Shown: in pieces, positions 15,801 to 25,308 of the stretch
Numbering within the stretch: position 1 is the first letter of the stretch
How the letters are laid out: each line of letters starts with the position of its first letter
Assembly (NCBI GenBank): GCA_028706255.1
Contig: JAQWBS010000001.1
Location: 263,411-327,410 of the forward strand
DNA from: Alphaproteobacteria bacterium
GTDB taxonomy: Bacteria; Pseudomonadota; Alphaproteobacteria; RF32; CAG-239
Direction of reading: 5' to 3'
Length of the DNA stretch: 64,000 bases
The notes under the pieces: generated by a model
The model's input: only the letters and a program-made list of their open reading frames with translations
The model's database searches: none
Told to the model about the DNA's origin: nothing
Position numbers and translations under genes: made by a program

Positions 15801-16291
15801 TCCATAATTTCAAAATAAGGAGAAACTTGGGCTTCAAGCGGAAATCTTTTCAACACTTCCTGACAAAAACTATGAATTGTCTGAATTTTCATTCCGCCAG
15901 GCGTGTCCAAAAGAATGGCAAAAAGCTTACGCGCTGTGGCTTCCAACTTCATCATCTCTTCACGACTTTTTGGCAGTCCCCCTAGCAAATTTAAAAGCTC
16001 AGCATTCAGTTTCTCGTCTTCTAAAACCGCCCAACGACTAAGCCTTCCGGCAATACGAGAGCTCATCTCCACCGCAGCAGCTTTCGTATAAGTTAAGCAG
16101 AGGATTTTTTCTGGGCGAACACCATCAAGCAATAAACGCAACACTCTATCAGATAAAACTTTGGTTTTTCCTGTTCCCGCAGATGCTTGAACCCAAACTG
16201 ATTTTTGTGGATTAGAAGCCCGACGCTGTTCATCTGTTGCCTGTTCGCCACGTCTTTTTCTGGAGAGTGAAATTTCTTCAGCACTAATCAT
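12881..16291 (-). CDS. addA: AddA helicase-nuclease of the AddAB double-strand-break repair complex
   Basis: 1136 residues from ATG 16291 (GGAGAAGG upstream; 8-base overlap with the addB stop), preferred to longer in-frame starts. UvrD-type helicase motifs in order: Walker A QASAGTGKT (about 35-43), LTYTKAAAVEM, Walker B VLIDEAQDTSPDQW, FAVGDRKQSIYSFQGADP, and VALTRAEDRLCLCG. The C-terminal RecB-type nuclease has RGIVIHKLLQFLP, QMDRLIV, IVDFKTNRP and QLKAYQ. Together with AddB it resects broken DNA ends for RecA loading. It ends back to back with the island gene at 12886. Confidence 0.95.
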   Translation of the reverse strand: MISAEEISLSRKRRGEQATDEQRRASNPQKSVWVQASAGTGKTKVLSDRVLRLLLDGVRPEKILCLTYTKAAAVEMSSRIAGRLSRWAVLEDEKLNAELLNLLGGLPKSREEMMKLEATARKLFAILLDTPGGMKIQTIHSFCQEVLKRFPLEAQVSPYFEIMDERASKEALGEIKSNLISYIEGNPESSVAQALMFLTKHVSEYSFPEIMNSITANRSEISQMFLRFENNLTEIISLLKERLTIVDEREEAEQILSFVQKIDRPILQKIMSAWEHSSPSDVETALRLATFLEKPFTLESYFEYKTFFLTDKEKVRAKGGARGNGAVAFFPDLIEVFEGEAEKILAFEKRLKSLRVFKSTQAVLLLAEDLIGKYTKYKHDHSKMDYEDLIVLTKNLLQRSSVADWVLFKLDGGVDHVLIDEAQDTSPDQWEIVKSITSEFFSGEGARHQKRTIFAVGDRKQSIYSFQGADPREFEKSKAFYEQRIADFENVRLAVSFRSTSTILDLVNHLFKDEQAAKGVVLEGEEITHNPFRLGDGGKIEFWAMPEAVKRSKEEIAQENKWQLPTRRVGQESEQVLLARKIASQIKKMVEGEELLVSQNRPIRYKDFLVLVQRRNSFVETLVRECKNLDVNIAGVDKIKLLEQIAIQDLIAVAKFVLLPTDDLTLATVLKSPLFGLTDDDLMELCCGRGKLSLWARLGMNEAYQSVYQSLQKLTSKLDFCRPFEFYSFILSKLDGRKKFIERMGREVLEGIDEFMNLTLHFEQEHIPNLQNFVNWISKDDVEIKREQEQSDLDAVRIMTVHGSKGLQAPIVILPDTVRVVRMSRNSSMLWEDLFYYPLSAKDYEDVCEGIKAKENELSLEEYRRLLYVALTRAEDRLCLCGYAKNGKAGEESWYTLLERKFAEISEKKEDVFVYENPQIIPVSEKTQEKAQEASYPSFSWISSPAEAESPLAKPYAPSRQEDEADEEVLLSPMSSTGENRYRRGIVIHKLLQFLPSISPEKRLQVTKEFLQKNAHDFSEAQRDRIFEEVSKLFEQEAFAVLFGENSFEEVPIMGEVDGKIISAQMDRLIVLEDKVMIVDFKTNRPAAKVLKDVPQIYLKQLKAYQQLLAKIYPQKQIETYILWTDIADLMKIESL

Positions 16292-19178
16292 CGCCTTCTC
16301 CTCCCACAGACCATTCTTTTGTTCTTGCCAAATGTTCATAATCATTATTCTGTGTGGCATATTTATGATGTGGCTTTGCCATATATGGCGTTTCAACATC
16401 ATCAAAAACACTCACTAATTGATGAATTTTTTCTAAATTACTTTGTAAAAGCGCTTGAATTTCTTTATCAAAAACATCTTCTTTACGTGCCAAACTCCAA
16501 TAGATAAGTTCCTGAACTTCTTTCTTGCCAATTTCTTTAAAACCACCTGCTTGAGCAATCAGAGCTTCTATCGGCAACTGTGGCGCATAACCTGACCAAA
16601 CTTCTTTTTCGCTTTTAGCTTTCCCTGTTTTATAGTCAATAATGTTCACTTTTCCATTTTTTGAAACATCAACTCTGTCAGCCTTTGCAGTAATAATAAA
16701 TTCTCCAGCTGGAGCATTAAGGCTAAATGTCCCCTCAATCTCGCTATAAATTTGTGCAATATCTTGACGATATTTTGTCTCAACTTCAACCAACCATTCC
16801 ACAGTCTTTTCAAACTTTGGCCACCAAAAAACTTTCGTTTCTAACGCAATTTCATTTTCATCAAAAAACGCTGAACCAATTTTGAGCAATTCTTCTTTAG
16901 CGTTTTGCGGATAGGCTTTTGGAAATTTCTGATTAAACTTATCCAAAATGCCATGAATAATGCTTCCATAATCTGCTGCCGTCAAATCAATCTCAAGCTC
17001 ATTCAATGGTTTTAGCTTTAGAATATATTTTGCAAAAACAATATAGGGGTCTTTCATCAACGTCTCAATTGCACTCATGGAAAGCTTACGAGGTCTAAGT
17101 TCAAGAGAAGGTTTTGGTTCCGGTGCAGAAATTTTATCTATTGACTTCAGGTCGTCAAACTTTTTCACCCAATAAGGATAGCTCTTTTCCTCAATTTCTT
17201 GAAGCTTAATCCCTAAAGCAGAAATAACGGTTTCCAAACGCATCAACCAACGAGATTTAATCATTGGCGTTCCCTCAACCCTATCAGCTCTGGTCAAATA
17301 AACCTCTTCTCTAGCAAGCAAAGAAGCAAAGTCTTTTGCTAAAATCCCAATTTGTTTTTCAGGCAGTGGAAAACCAAAATCTTTTTTCATCGGACGTGAC
17401 ATCCAAGGGTCAGCTGAAGAAAGCTTCGGCCAAATCCCTTCATTTCCACCGCCAATAATAATCACATCAAAACTGTTAAACCTAGCTTCAATTGGACCTA
17501 AAATTTTCAAACGAGGGTGTGTGCCATAATTTGTACGAACTGTAATCCGACTTAACAAAACTTCAAAGAAATCAAGATATTCTTTTGCTTCAACAGTTTC
17601 CAAAACATCTGCTTTTTCATAAAAAGAAGCAAAAAACTTCGCCAATGCAGCACCATCGTCCCCTCGCCACAGGGCTTGATTTCCATCTTTATCTTTTGTA
17701 GCAGACAAACTCACGGCAACCTCAAGATGACAAGCAATCAATTCTTTTAAGGAAACACTGCCTAAATTTAATATTGATTTAAGCTTGGAAAGCTTCTCTT
17801 CTAACAAAGAAATAAGTTCAGAAACTTCTTCTGAACAGGCGGGCTTATCTGCACGCAAAACTTTCTGTTCATATTCCCTAACCGCTTTTCTAACACTTGC
17901 TGTTTCCAACCCTAAAGAAACATAAGGGTTTTTTAAAAGTCCAAGCAAATCAACATTCGTTGCTGTTGGTTCACAAGTTTTCACAATTTGACGTAAAAAA
18001 ATGCCGATTGGAGTCAAATGGACTGGCTTACCCGCAGAATCATCAACTTTCACGTCCCATTTTTCAAGTTCATTAGACACTCGGCGTGCAAGGTTTCTAT
18101 CTGTTGTAACTAAGGCAGCCGTTTTTTCAGGCGTTTCTAAAACTTCTCGCATTAACATTGCCACAACCGTTGCCTCAACACGAGAATCTTCACATTCAAT
18201 CTCTTTAATCCCACGCCAAGCCAAATGAGAAAGATTTTTGTTTTTAACCTCACGCCATTTATCAGTCGTTTTTGCGGGACGCATCATTTCAGAAATGAGA
18301 ATTTCTCGTTGTTCATTGTTTGCTTTTGCAACATCTTGAACATCGCTTCTTTGAACTTCCAAAAAATCTAATAGTGTTTTAACTTCTTTTTCTGGGTGTG
18401 TTTCATCAAGCTCTTGCCAAGATTTTTCATCTAAAAACTTATCCAAACCATTCAGATAAAGCTCTCCATTTGGAAGCTCTAAAACGGTTTTAATTAAATT
18501 TTGCACGGCTGGAAAATTTGCAACATTTCCGGCAACAATAATTCTCTGCGTCGTTTTGCTTTTCTGCCAAATTTCTTGCTGAATTTCTAAGAGTTGATTA
18601 TAACGCGAACTGGCATCAACAAGTCCTCTCTCTTTTAAAATCTTAGGCCAATCATGTGTAATGATTTCCATAAAGCTTAAAGTTTCAAGCCAATGTGAGG
18701 CATATTCTTCAGGAACAAGATTTTTCAAATTATCAAAACTCAAGCCTTCAAAATTGACTGTATCAATCATTTTTGACAGTTCTTGAGATAAGAAAAACGC
18801 CTGAGGCAAGCTCAATCTTTCCAAACCAAAACTGGAAGACTTCTCCAAAATATATTTTGTAAAAAGAAAATCTCGCTCAAAATTGTCGATTGCTGGTGAG
18901 AGTTCATTTAATTGGAAAGAAACATTAAAGCCTAAAATTTGCAATTCTTCTTCCTCAACATCCCCAATTGACAAAATCTTTGGCAACATAGTCGGTTGCA
19001 ACCCTCGAACTCGAACAAAAGCTTCTTTCAAAGACAAGCAAGCACGACGATTAGGCATTAAAATTAAAACATCAACAAGCTCCAACAAACAATTTTCATA
19101 TTGTTTTATTAAAAGTTCAGCCAAGGTGTCTGCAAAAGAACAGCTTGCTGGAATGTTAAAAATTTTATGTTTCATCAT
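16284..19178 (-). CDS. addB: AddB subunit of the AddAB repair complex (alphaproteobacterial type)
   Basis: About 964 residues from ATG 19178 (TTG 19181 and ATG 19175 are alternatives). The N-terminal part LMPNRRACLSLKEAFVR replaces a true Walker A, as in alphaproteobacterial AddB. The C-terminal PD-(D/E)XK nuclease has AKADRVDVSKNGKVNIIDYKTGKAKSEKEVWSG followed by PQLPIEALIA. Partner of AddA, whose gene overlaps its stop by 8 bases. The start overlaps the end of the upstream ABC transporter gene, so the three are coupled. Confidence 0.92.
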   Translation of the reverse strand: MMKHKIFNIPASCSFADTLAELLIKQYENCLLELVDVLILMPNRRACLSLKEAFVRVRGLQPTMLPKILSIGDVEEEELQILGFNVSFQLNELSPAIDNFERDFLFTKYILEKSSSFGLERLSLPQAFFLSQELSKMIDTVNFEGLSFDNLKNLVPEEYASHWLETLSFMEIITHDWPKILKERGLVDASSRYNQLLEIQQEIWQKSKTTQRIIVAGNVANFPAVQNLIKTVLELPNGELYLNGLDKFLDEKSWQELDETHPEKEVKTLLDFLEVQRSDVQDVAKANNEQREILISEMMRPAKTTDKWREVKNKNLSHLAWRGIKEIECEDSRVEATVVAMLMREVLETPEKTAALVTTDRNLARRVSNELEKWDVKVDDSAGKPVHLTPIGIFLRQIVKTCEPTATNVDLLGLLKNPYVSLGLETASVRKAVREYEQKVLRADKPACSEEVSELISLLEEKLSKLKSILNLGSVSLKELIACHLEVAVSLSATKDKDGNQALWRGDDGAALAKFFASFYEKADVLETVEAKEYLDFFEVLLSRITVRTNYGTHPRLKILGPIEARFNSFDVIIIGGGNEGIWPKLSSADPWMSRPMKKDFGFPLPEKQIGILAKDFASLLAREEVYLTRADRVEGTPMIKSRWLMRLETVISALGIKLQEIEEKSYPYWVKKFDDLKSIDKISAPEPKPSLELRPRKLSMSAIETLMKDPYIVFAKYILKLKPLNELEIDLTAADYGSIIHGILDKFNQKFPKAYPQNAKEELLKIGSAFFDENEIALETKVFWWPKFEKTVEWLVEVETKYRQDIAQIYSEIEGTFSLNAPAGEFIITAKADRVDVSKNGKVNIIDYKTGKAKSEKEVWSGYAPQLPIEALIAQAGGFKEIGKKEVQELIYWSLARKEDVFDKEIQALLQSNLEKIHQLVSVFDDVETPYMAKPHHKYATQNNDYEHLARTKEWSVGGEGDD

Positions 19179-20919
19179 CAATTTTTAAGAACCCTTCTGA
19201 TTGCATTTTATAAAAATTATAAAAAACACCTTTTTCTTTCAGCAATTCTTTTTGTGTTCCTTTTTCAAGGATTTTTCCTTTACTCATCACCACAATTCTA
19301 TCCATTTCTTTCAAGGTTGAAAGTCTGTGCGCAACGGCAATCACTGTTTTTCGCTTCATCAAATCTTTCAAGGCTTTTTGAATATAAAACTCACTTTCAC
19401 TATCTAAGGCTGAAGTTGCTTCATCTAAAATCAAAATTGGAGCATCTTGCAAAATGGCTCGTGCAATAGAAATTCGCTGCCTTTCACCACCAGAAAGCAT
19501 CACCCCTTTTTCACCAACCTTACTGTCATAGCCTTGCGGAAGCTCCATAATAAATTCATGACAGAAAGCTTTTTTAGCCGCTGAAATAGCTTGCTCATCA
19601 CTTGCCTTTGGAAAGCCATATTTGATATTTTCCATAATTGAACGATTAAAAAGCAGAGGTTCTTGAGGAATGAGAGAGATATTTTTTCGCAAAGACTTTT
19701 GAGTAACTTTAGCAACCTCTTGCTCATCAATTAAAATTTGCCCTTTCGTCAAATCATAATATCTTGAAATAAGTTTAATAAGCGTAGATTTTCCAGAACC
19801 AGATTTTCCAACTAAGCCAATTTTTTCTTTTGGTCTGATATTAAGCGTAAACCCACTAAACAAATTTTTCTTGCCGTCATATGCAAAAGAAATTTTATCA
19901 AATTTAATTTTCCCTTCCGTAACCTGAATCTTTTTTGCCCCGTCAATGTCTTTAACCTCTGCATCTTGATAAAGAAATTCAATCCCGTCTTTAAGCTCTC
20001 CAAAATTTCGGAGTAAGCTTGTTAATTCATAACTAAACTCTTTAATACTAGACGTTAAAATATTGATAGAGGAAAAAATAAACACGATGTGAGTCACGCT
20101 TAAATCTGCAACGTACCACGCATAAAAAACCGCTAAATAGAAAGAGAAAGACAATGAGTCATAAAGCAGATTACTTTGATAAGCAATCTTACGCCTTCTA
20201 TTCGCAGAAATATTCCAAAATCTTAGAAACTTTTTGAAGCTAGAATAAATATAGAGCCTCTCATGAGCCACATTAGCAAAAGATTTCACAGAAAAGGCAT
20301 TGTTAATGGCATCAGATAAAACACCAATGGCCTGTCCTTCAAGCTCTGATTCTTTTTGAGAATCACTAATCATTGCCATTCTTTTCTTGGTTGTATAACT
20401 GATAGCAACAAGAGAAGTTAAAAAATAAAACAAAGCTAAATAAGCATTCATAAAGGCAATAATCGCTAACGTAATAGCAAACGTTGAAAAAATTCGAATA
20501 AATGCAATCAGACGATAATAGCCATTAATGATATTGTTCGTGATTTTATTAAATTTTGAAATAATATTGCCCGACATTTCTCTTACAAAAAAAGAAATAG
20601 ACTGACTCAACACTTGTTTAGAGAGATTATTCATCACATTAGATTGAAATTTGATGAAAAAAATTGTTTCACAAACATGTGAAAGATACATCAAAAAAGA
20701 ACCACCTAATGTCGCAAAGAACAAAAAAGCTGAAAGCATTAAAAGCTGGTGAAGTTTTCCTTCCTTAGATAACTCTTCAGCTACAACGCCAACCATTTCC
20801 GCACCGATATAAACAGAAAGTCGTGAAACAGCAAAAGTAGAAGCAAAAAGCAAAAGACTAAAAATCGAGAGTCTTCTAATTTTTTTCACCTGTAAGAGAA
20901 GAAAATCAAAAACGTTCAA
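19165..20919 (-). CDS. ABC exporter, fused membrane and ATPase domains
   Basis: 584 residues, half-transporter layout of the MsbA/multidrug type. About six hydrophobic segments lie in residues 15-310. The nucleotide-binding domain follows: Walker A GLVGKSGSGKSTL (about 370), Q-loop SLIPQEPLLF, signature LSGGERQRISIARAIL, Walker B ILILDEATSALD, switch His in VAHRLSTL. The start codon is TTG at 20919, supported by AGGAGA six bases upstream; no better ATG fits. It probably exports a lipid, drug or peptide across the inner membrane; the substrate is not readable. It lies between rdgB (9-base gap) and addB (overlap) in one leftward operon. Confidence 0.88.
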   Translation of the reverse strand: MNVFDFLLLQVKKIRRLSIFSLLLFASTFAVSRLSVYIGAEMVGVVAEELSKEGKLHQLLMLSAFLFFATLGGSFLMYLSHVCETIFFIKFQSNVMNNLSKQVLSQSISFFVREMSGNIISKFNKITNNIINGYYRLIAFIRIFSTFAITLAIIAFMNAYLALFYFLTSLVAISYTTKKRMAMISDSQKESELEGQAIGVLSDAINNAFSVKSFANVAHERLYIYSSFKKFLRFWNISANRRRKIAYQSNLLYDSLSFSFYLAVFYAWYVADLSVTHIVFIFSSINILTSSIKEFSYELTSLLRNFGELKDGIEFLYQDAEVKDIDGAKKIQVTEGKIKFDKISFAYDGKKNLFSGFTLNIRPKEKIGLVGKSGSGKSTLIKLISRYYDLTKGQILIDEQEVAKVTQKSLRKNISLIPQEPLLFNRSIMENIKYGFPKASDEQAISAAKKAFCHEFIMELPQGYDSKVGEKGVMLSGGERQRISIARAILQDAPILILDEATSALDSESEFYIQKALKDLMKRKTVIAVAHRLSTLKEMDRIVVMSKGKILEKGTQKELLKEKGVFYNFYKMQSEGFLKIDDET

Positions 20920-20928
20920 CAGATTCTC

Positions 20929-21516
20929 CTATTTTTCAGTTTTAATATATTCAATAAGCTTTTGAAGGGCACGTCCACGATGAGACATCTTATTTTTTTC
21001 CTCTTGAGAAATTTCTGCAAATGTCTGAGATAAATTTTCAGGAACAAATAGAGCATCAAATCCAAAACCATCTTTCCCTTTTTTACTTTCCGCAATCTTA
21101 CCTTCAACTTTTCCTTCGAAAATTTTTGTTTTTCCATTTGGTGATGTAAGTGCTAAAACACAAACAAAGGCAGCGCTTCTATCTTTAGATTCAGCTTGAG
21201 AAAGTTCTTCAAGAAGCATATCCATACCCTTATCAAAATCACGATTTGGTGCATAGCGGGCCGAATAAACTCCAGGGCGTCCATTCAGGGCTTTCACACA
21301 TAACCCAGAATCATCTGCCAAAGACCAAAAACCAGTTTCTTTTGCAAAATGTTCAGATTTTAAACGAGCATTTTCTTCAAACGTTGTTCCTGTTTCTTCA
21401 ACATCACCCAAATGAAGTTCAGCTGCAGACTCAACTTCAACCCCTAAAGGTTCTAAAATCTTTTTAATCTCTTTAATTTTGCCTAAATTATGACTAGCAA
21501 CTATAATTCTATCCAT
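20929..21516 (-). CDS. rdgB: XTP/dITP pyrophosphatase (HAM1/RdgB family)
   Basis: 195 residues from ATG 21516 (AGGA spaced correctly). Hydrolyses non-canonical purine triphosphates such as dITP and XTP to monophosphates, cleaning the nucleotide pool. Family motifs: IIVASHNLGKIKEI at the N-terminus, TGTTFEENARLKSEHF, SLADDSGLCVKALNGRPGVYSARYA, GFGFDALFVPE and the C-terminal MSHRGRALQKL. It follows rph, the usual alphaproteobacterial pairing. Confidence 0.95.
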   Translation of the reverse strand: MDRIIVASHNLGKIKEIKKILEPLGVEVESAAELHLGDVEETGTTFEENARLKSEHFAKETGFWSLADDSGLCVKALNGRPGVYSARYAPNRDFDKGMDMLLEELSQAESKDRSAAFVCVLALTSPNGKTKIFEGKVEGKIAESKKGKDGFGFDALFVPENLSQTFAEISQEEKNKMSHRGRALQKLIEYIKTEK

Positions 21517-21618
21517 TTTTTTCCTCAAATATAAAACGCTAATAAATACCACATTAAAAACCAAACTTTATAATACGATACCATTTATATGCTCCGTAAA
21601 ACAGCTTTTCTCACACAT

Positions 21619-22323
21619 CTAAAGAACTTCCTTCTGTTTTGCAACAAGCTCCTTAATGCCTTCTTTTGCTAAAGTAAAAAGTTCAGCAAATTCTACTTCT
21701 GAAAAAGGGTCTTCTTCCGCTGTTCCTTGAATTTCGACAATCTTTCCACTTTCTGTCAGCACAAAGTTCATATCCGCTTGAGCAGAAGAATCTTCAATAT
21801 AGTCCACATCTAAAACCGCCTCTTCTTTATAAATTGCACAAGAAACAGCTGCCACAAATTCTTTAATTGGATTTTCTTTAATTTTTTTGTCTTTTAACAA
21901 TTTTTCAATCGCATAATGAAGTGCAACAAAACCTCCTGTAATAGAAGCTGTTCTTGTTCCACCATCTGCTTGAATGACATCACAGTCGATACAAATTGAA
22001 ATATCTTTCATCAACTTCAAATCAACAACCGCCCGCAACGCGCGACCAACAAGACGTTGAATTTCCTGTGTGCGACCAGAAGGTGATTTTGTTTCACGGC
22101 TCACTCTTGTTTGAGTTGAACGAGGCAGCATACCATATTCCGCCGTAATCCACCCACGATTTTGACCTTTAAGCCAATTTGGTATTTTTTCTTCAACACT
22201 TGCAGTGCAAAGCACATGCGTATTCCCAAACTTAATGAGGCAAGAGCCTTCCGCATAAGGATTATAATGCGGGATAATCTCAACTTTTCTCATTTCGTCA
22301 TTTTGACGACCAGAATGTCTCAT
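21619..22323 (-). CDS. rph: Ribonuclease PH
   Basis: 234 residues from ATG 22323 (AAGGAAG upstream); the family N-terminus [14 protein letters not shown] confirms this start over an extension to 22380. Phosphorolytic 3'-to-5' exoribonuclease trimming tRNA precursors. Conserved stretches: [73 protein letters not shown] and DLDYxEDSSA-type [14 protein letters not shown]. First gene of the rph-rdgB-ABC-addB-addA run. Confidence 0.96.
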   Translation of the reverse strand: MRHSGRQNDEMRKVEIIPHYNPYAEGSCLIKFGNTHVLCTASVEEKIPNWLKGQNRGWITAEYGMLPRSTQTRVSRETKSPSGRTQEIQRLVGRALRAVVDLKLMKDISICIDCDVIQADGGTRTASITGGFVALHYAIEKLLKDKKIKENPIKEFVAAVSCAIYKEEAVLDVDYIEDSSAQADMNFVLTESGKIVEIQGTAEEDPFSEVEFAELFTLAKEGIKELVAKQKEVL

Positions 22324-22462
22324 TTTAAACTTCCTTAAATAATGCAACTGAATTTGATATAAATCTATTCTAAATCCCAACCTTGGGCAAGTGATATTTA
22401 AAAAATGAGAACAAATTTAAATAAAGAAAAAAATTACAAGTAGAAATAAATTATATAATTTT

Positions 22463-24496
22463 TTATATGTGACCAGTATGGAACAACTGATAATACTTTT
22501 GAATTGCACCTCCTTCAACAGTCCAACTAAAATCTTTTTCCATATCTCTTTTTTGGATTTCTTTTATTTTTGCTTTGTCAGTGTAAAAAACCTTAAGCGC
22601 TTTTTGCATAGTTTCAGTGAAGGCATTTTCATTGTTCCTCAATCTTTTTGCTGTGAGATTATTCCCAAAAACACGCCTTTTATCCACAAAGAAGACTTCT
22701 GTTCTAAACCCATCAAGATTATCTTCAATGGTATCAACCAAACCACCTGTTGATGTTGTAATTGGAATTGTACCTTTTGCCATTGCTTCCATCTGTGTTA
22801 AACCGCAAGGTTCAAAACGACAAGGCATTAAATAAAAATCTGAAGCAAGCTGAATGGAATAAGCAAATTGGTCACGATATCCATAGAAAACAAAAACTCT
22901 CTCTCCAGCAGTTTTGTTAATTTTTGTGATATCATCTTTAAGCTTTTTAAGCATCTTATAATAGATAACATCTCCTGCCCCACCCAGAAGGAAAATTGGA
23001 AATTTTGCAAAATTTTCCTTGAAATCCTTAGCAATATTCAAAATGGCCTGAGCAGCAATATCATAACCTTTTTGCTCTGCCAAACGGCTCGTTGCCGAAA
23101 TAACGGGAATTTCTTCAATGTTTTTGAGTTTTGAGAGATCTGCAAAATCATAAAGCTCTGTCTTTGGTAAAACTTTGTCCTTAAACTTTTTATCTGTCGC
23201 AATTTTGGATAAGAGCTTGATAAATTCTTTTTTATTATGGAGCTTACGTTCCACAGTTGAGGTATCGTAAGACATAAAATCTGATGAACCAACAAAATAA
23301 TCATTGATAGATTTCACTTTTGTCTCATTTGGAGAAATAAGGCTTTTTTCATAACCATTCACAATACCAAAGAAATTTCTGTGATCTTTACGCATTTTCA
23401 AAATATCACGAAAATCTAATCCGAACTTAAGTTCTTTAGAGACCTCTTCTAAATAGTTTTTAGAAACAGTAACAATTCTATCTGCTAAATGGAAGTTTGT
23501 TGATGCCTGATTATAGCAATCATGAACAATGAGCGTGTTTGTCATGCGTGGGTTGCTGTTTTTAATGGCTTTCGCATTTTTAAAAACAAGGTTGGAAACA
23601 TTATCATAAAGAGAGTTCAAAATTTTGGAAGTGTTATGATAGTCCCACCCTTGATAGCCCAAATGATGAGCAATGTGAATAATAGGAACGTCACGAATTT
23701 GCTCAGCAAGATAAAGGCTCATATCCCCTGTGTAAGCTTTTGCCGTAGTTAAATACTTCGTCAAACCTGCCAAAGCACCACTATGCCAATCATTAGCAAT
23801 CACAATGTTCGGACGTTTTATTTTATCTGTGCGATATTCACAAATATCCTTTAAGATGGTATAGACTGCTTTAGAAAAGAAGGCAAATCTTTCAACCTCA
23901 TTAACACCATGCTCATTATAAACATAGCAACCATCTTGAGCTGTTGAATTTTCAGCATGAGGATTAATTGAAAAATAACGGTCATTTTCTAAAAAAAGAT
24001 AATCTGTTCCAGAAAAGTTTCCTTGATAAACCGTAACTTTATTTGCAATAAGTTTTTTACCTTTACCAATAAAAGGCACATTAAAAATTGCAATTTTTTT
24101 AAGCTTTATTTGATTACTCTCACTGCCGAAATAGACACCTTTTTCAAACCGACATTGCTTCTTTTTGGTATCTCCAAGATAAAGCGGCGTAATGATAGAA
24201 ACTTTTTCTCCCTGTGGCCCATATTTTCGATTATAAGCCTCAGGAAGTTCGGAAGCAATCACCCCTAACCCACCAATTTTCATAAAAGTTGCAGTTTCAG
24301 CGGAAACCATCCACGCCTCGACCTTGAAAATTTCAGGCCAAACATCTTTAGAGAGGCATTGTTTTCGAGAAAAATCTTGTAGTTCTTTTATTAATGGACT
24401 GGCAGGGACACTATATGAAACGGTAAATTTAGTTTTGTTAAAGCTCTCTGGCAGGAAACTTTGCAGACTCCTGTTTTCTAAATCTGAAGGTGTCAT
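22463..24496 (-). CDS. Starch/glycogen synthase-like glycosyltransferase (GT5)
   Basis: About 677 residues from ATG 24496 (AGAAAG upstream; TTG 24502 is an alternative). GT-B fold: FMKIGGLGVIASELP (ADP-glucose-binding KxGGL motif, near 73-87), IVIANDWHSGALAG, SATSRLAEQKGYDI, and RFEPCGLTQMEAMAKGTIPITTSTGGLVDTI with the retaining-enzyme Glu. Usual glycogen synthases are around 480-530 residues, so this protein is markedly longer, with an N-terminal extension of about 55 residues and insertions between 270 and 430. No glgB, glgC or glgP is nearby. It may extend an alpha-glucan, but a different acceptor is possible. Confidence 0.8.
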   Translation of the reverse strand: MTPSDLENRSLQSFLPESFNKTKFTVSYSVPASPLIKELQDFSRKQCLSKDVWPEIFKVEAWMVSAETATFMKIGGLGVIASELPEAYNRKYGPQGEKVSIITPLYLGDTKKKQCRFEKGVYFGSESNQIKLKKIAIFNVPFIGKGKKLIANKVTVYQGNFSGTDYLFLENDRYFSINPHAENSTAQDGCYVYNEHGVNEVERFAFFSKAVYTILKDICEYRTDKIKRPNIVIANDWHSGALAGLTKYLTTAKAYTGDMSLYLAEQIRDVPIIHIAHHLGYQGWDYHNTSKILNSLYDNVSNLVFKNAKAIKNSNPRMTNTLIVHDCYNQASTNFHLADRIVTVSKNYLEEVSKELKFGLDFRDILKMRKDHRNFFGIVNGYEKSLISPNETKVKSINDYFVGSSDFMSYDTSTVERKLHNKKEFIKLLSKIATDKKFKDKVLPKTELYDFADLSKLKNIEEIPVISATSRLAEQKGYDIAAQAILNIAKDFKENFAKFPIFLLGGAGDVIYYKMLKKLKDDITKINKTAGERVFVFYGYRDQFAYSIQLASDFYLMPCRFEPCGLTQMEAMAKGTIPITTSTGGLVDTIEDNLDGFRTEVFFVDKRRVFGNNLTAKRLRNNENAFTETMQKALKVFYTDKAKIKEIQKRDMEKDFSWTVEGGAIQKYYQLFHTGHI

Positions 24497-24644
24497 ATCC
24501 AATCTTTCTATCTAAAAATTTCATTAGTAATTTATGATAAGCTCAAAGTAACATAATAATATATATTTTACAATATTGACTTATACATTTTTAATAACTA
24601 ATTTAAAGGTAATGAATTTTTGGTTAAATAAGATTGAGGAAGAG

Positions 24645-25244
24645 ATGAAAAAAGACAATAAAGAAGATTTTGCAGAAGAAATAAAAGAGGAAGAGATTTC
24701 AGCAGAAACCACTCTTAACGCTGAACAAGAAACAAGCAAAGAACAAGAAACTTCTCTTGAATCAGAGAACGAAAATGAAACAAGAATAGAAGTTGATGTT
24801 GAAGCCCTTCAAGAAGAAAATAAAAAACTTCGAGAAGACTATCTGCGTGCTTTTGCCGATGCAGAAAACACCAAAAAAAGAGCTCTTCAAGAAATTGAAA
24901 AGAATAATAAGTTTGCCATTTCTTCTTTCGCTAAAAATTTGCTTTCTGTTGCAGATAATATGCAACGTGCCGTTAACAGTGTGAGTGAAGACGCCTCTGA
25001 AGAATGTCAAAACCTCTTAAAAGGGGTTGAGTTAACACAAAACGAATTAGCAAAAGTTTTTGAGAAATTTTCAATTAAAAAAATGGAAATTCTCGACACA
25101 ATTTTTGACCCTAATTTTCATCAGGTTGTGCAAGAGGTTGAAGATAAAACAAAGCCCGCTGGCACAATTATTGCTGAACTTCAATCTGGCTATATGATAA
25201 ATGATAGAATTTTACGTGAAGCTATTGTTGTTGTCACAAAATAA
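24645..25244 (+). CDS. grpE: GrpE nucleotide exchange factor
   Basis: 199 residues from ATG 24645 (GAGGAAGAG directly before it), preferred to an extension to 24576. It releases ADP from DnaK in the chaperone cycle. A very acidic N-terminus (about 1-65) leads into a long coiled-coil (VDVEALQEENKKLREDYLRAFADAENTKKRA), then the beta-wing domain with VEDKTKPAGTIIAELQSGYMINDRILREAIVVV at the C-terminus. TTGACT near 24575 with TAATTT 17 bases on is a possible promoter. hrcA, its common partner, is not adjacent. Confidence 0.95.
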   Translation: MKKDNKEDFAEEIKEEEISAETTLNAEQETSKEQETSLESENENETRIEVDVEALQEENKKLREDYLRAFADAENTKKRALQEIEKNNKFAISSFAKNLLSVADNMQRAVNSVSEDASEECQNLLKGVELTQNELAKVFEKFSIKKMEILDTIFDPNFHQVVQEVEDKTKPAGTIIAELQSGYMINDRILREAIVVVTK

Positions 25245-25262
25245 GCTATAAATTCGCAACAA

Positions 25263-25290
25263 AAAAAGACCTCTAAATAGAGGTCTTTTT
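25263..25290. terminator. Bidirectional terminator between grpE and the barrel protein
   Basis: A 12-bp perfect stem (AAAAAGACCTCT/AGAGGTCTTTTT, loop AAAT) with T-runs on both strands, between convergent genes. Confidence 0.9.
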
Positions 25291-25308
25291 CTTATGCTTA
25301 AGTGAAAA

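Noticed and set aside
16300-16411. Longer N-terminus for AddA (start at 16411)
   Set aside because: It would overlap addB by over 120 bases and adds His/Met-rich residues unlike the family; ATG 16291 has the ribosome site and the normal overlap.
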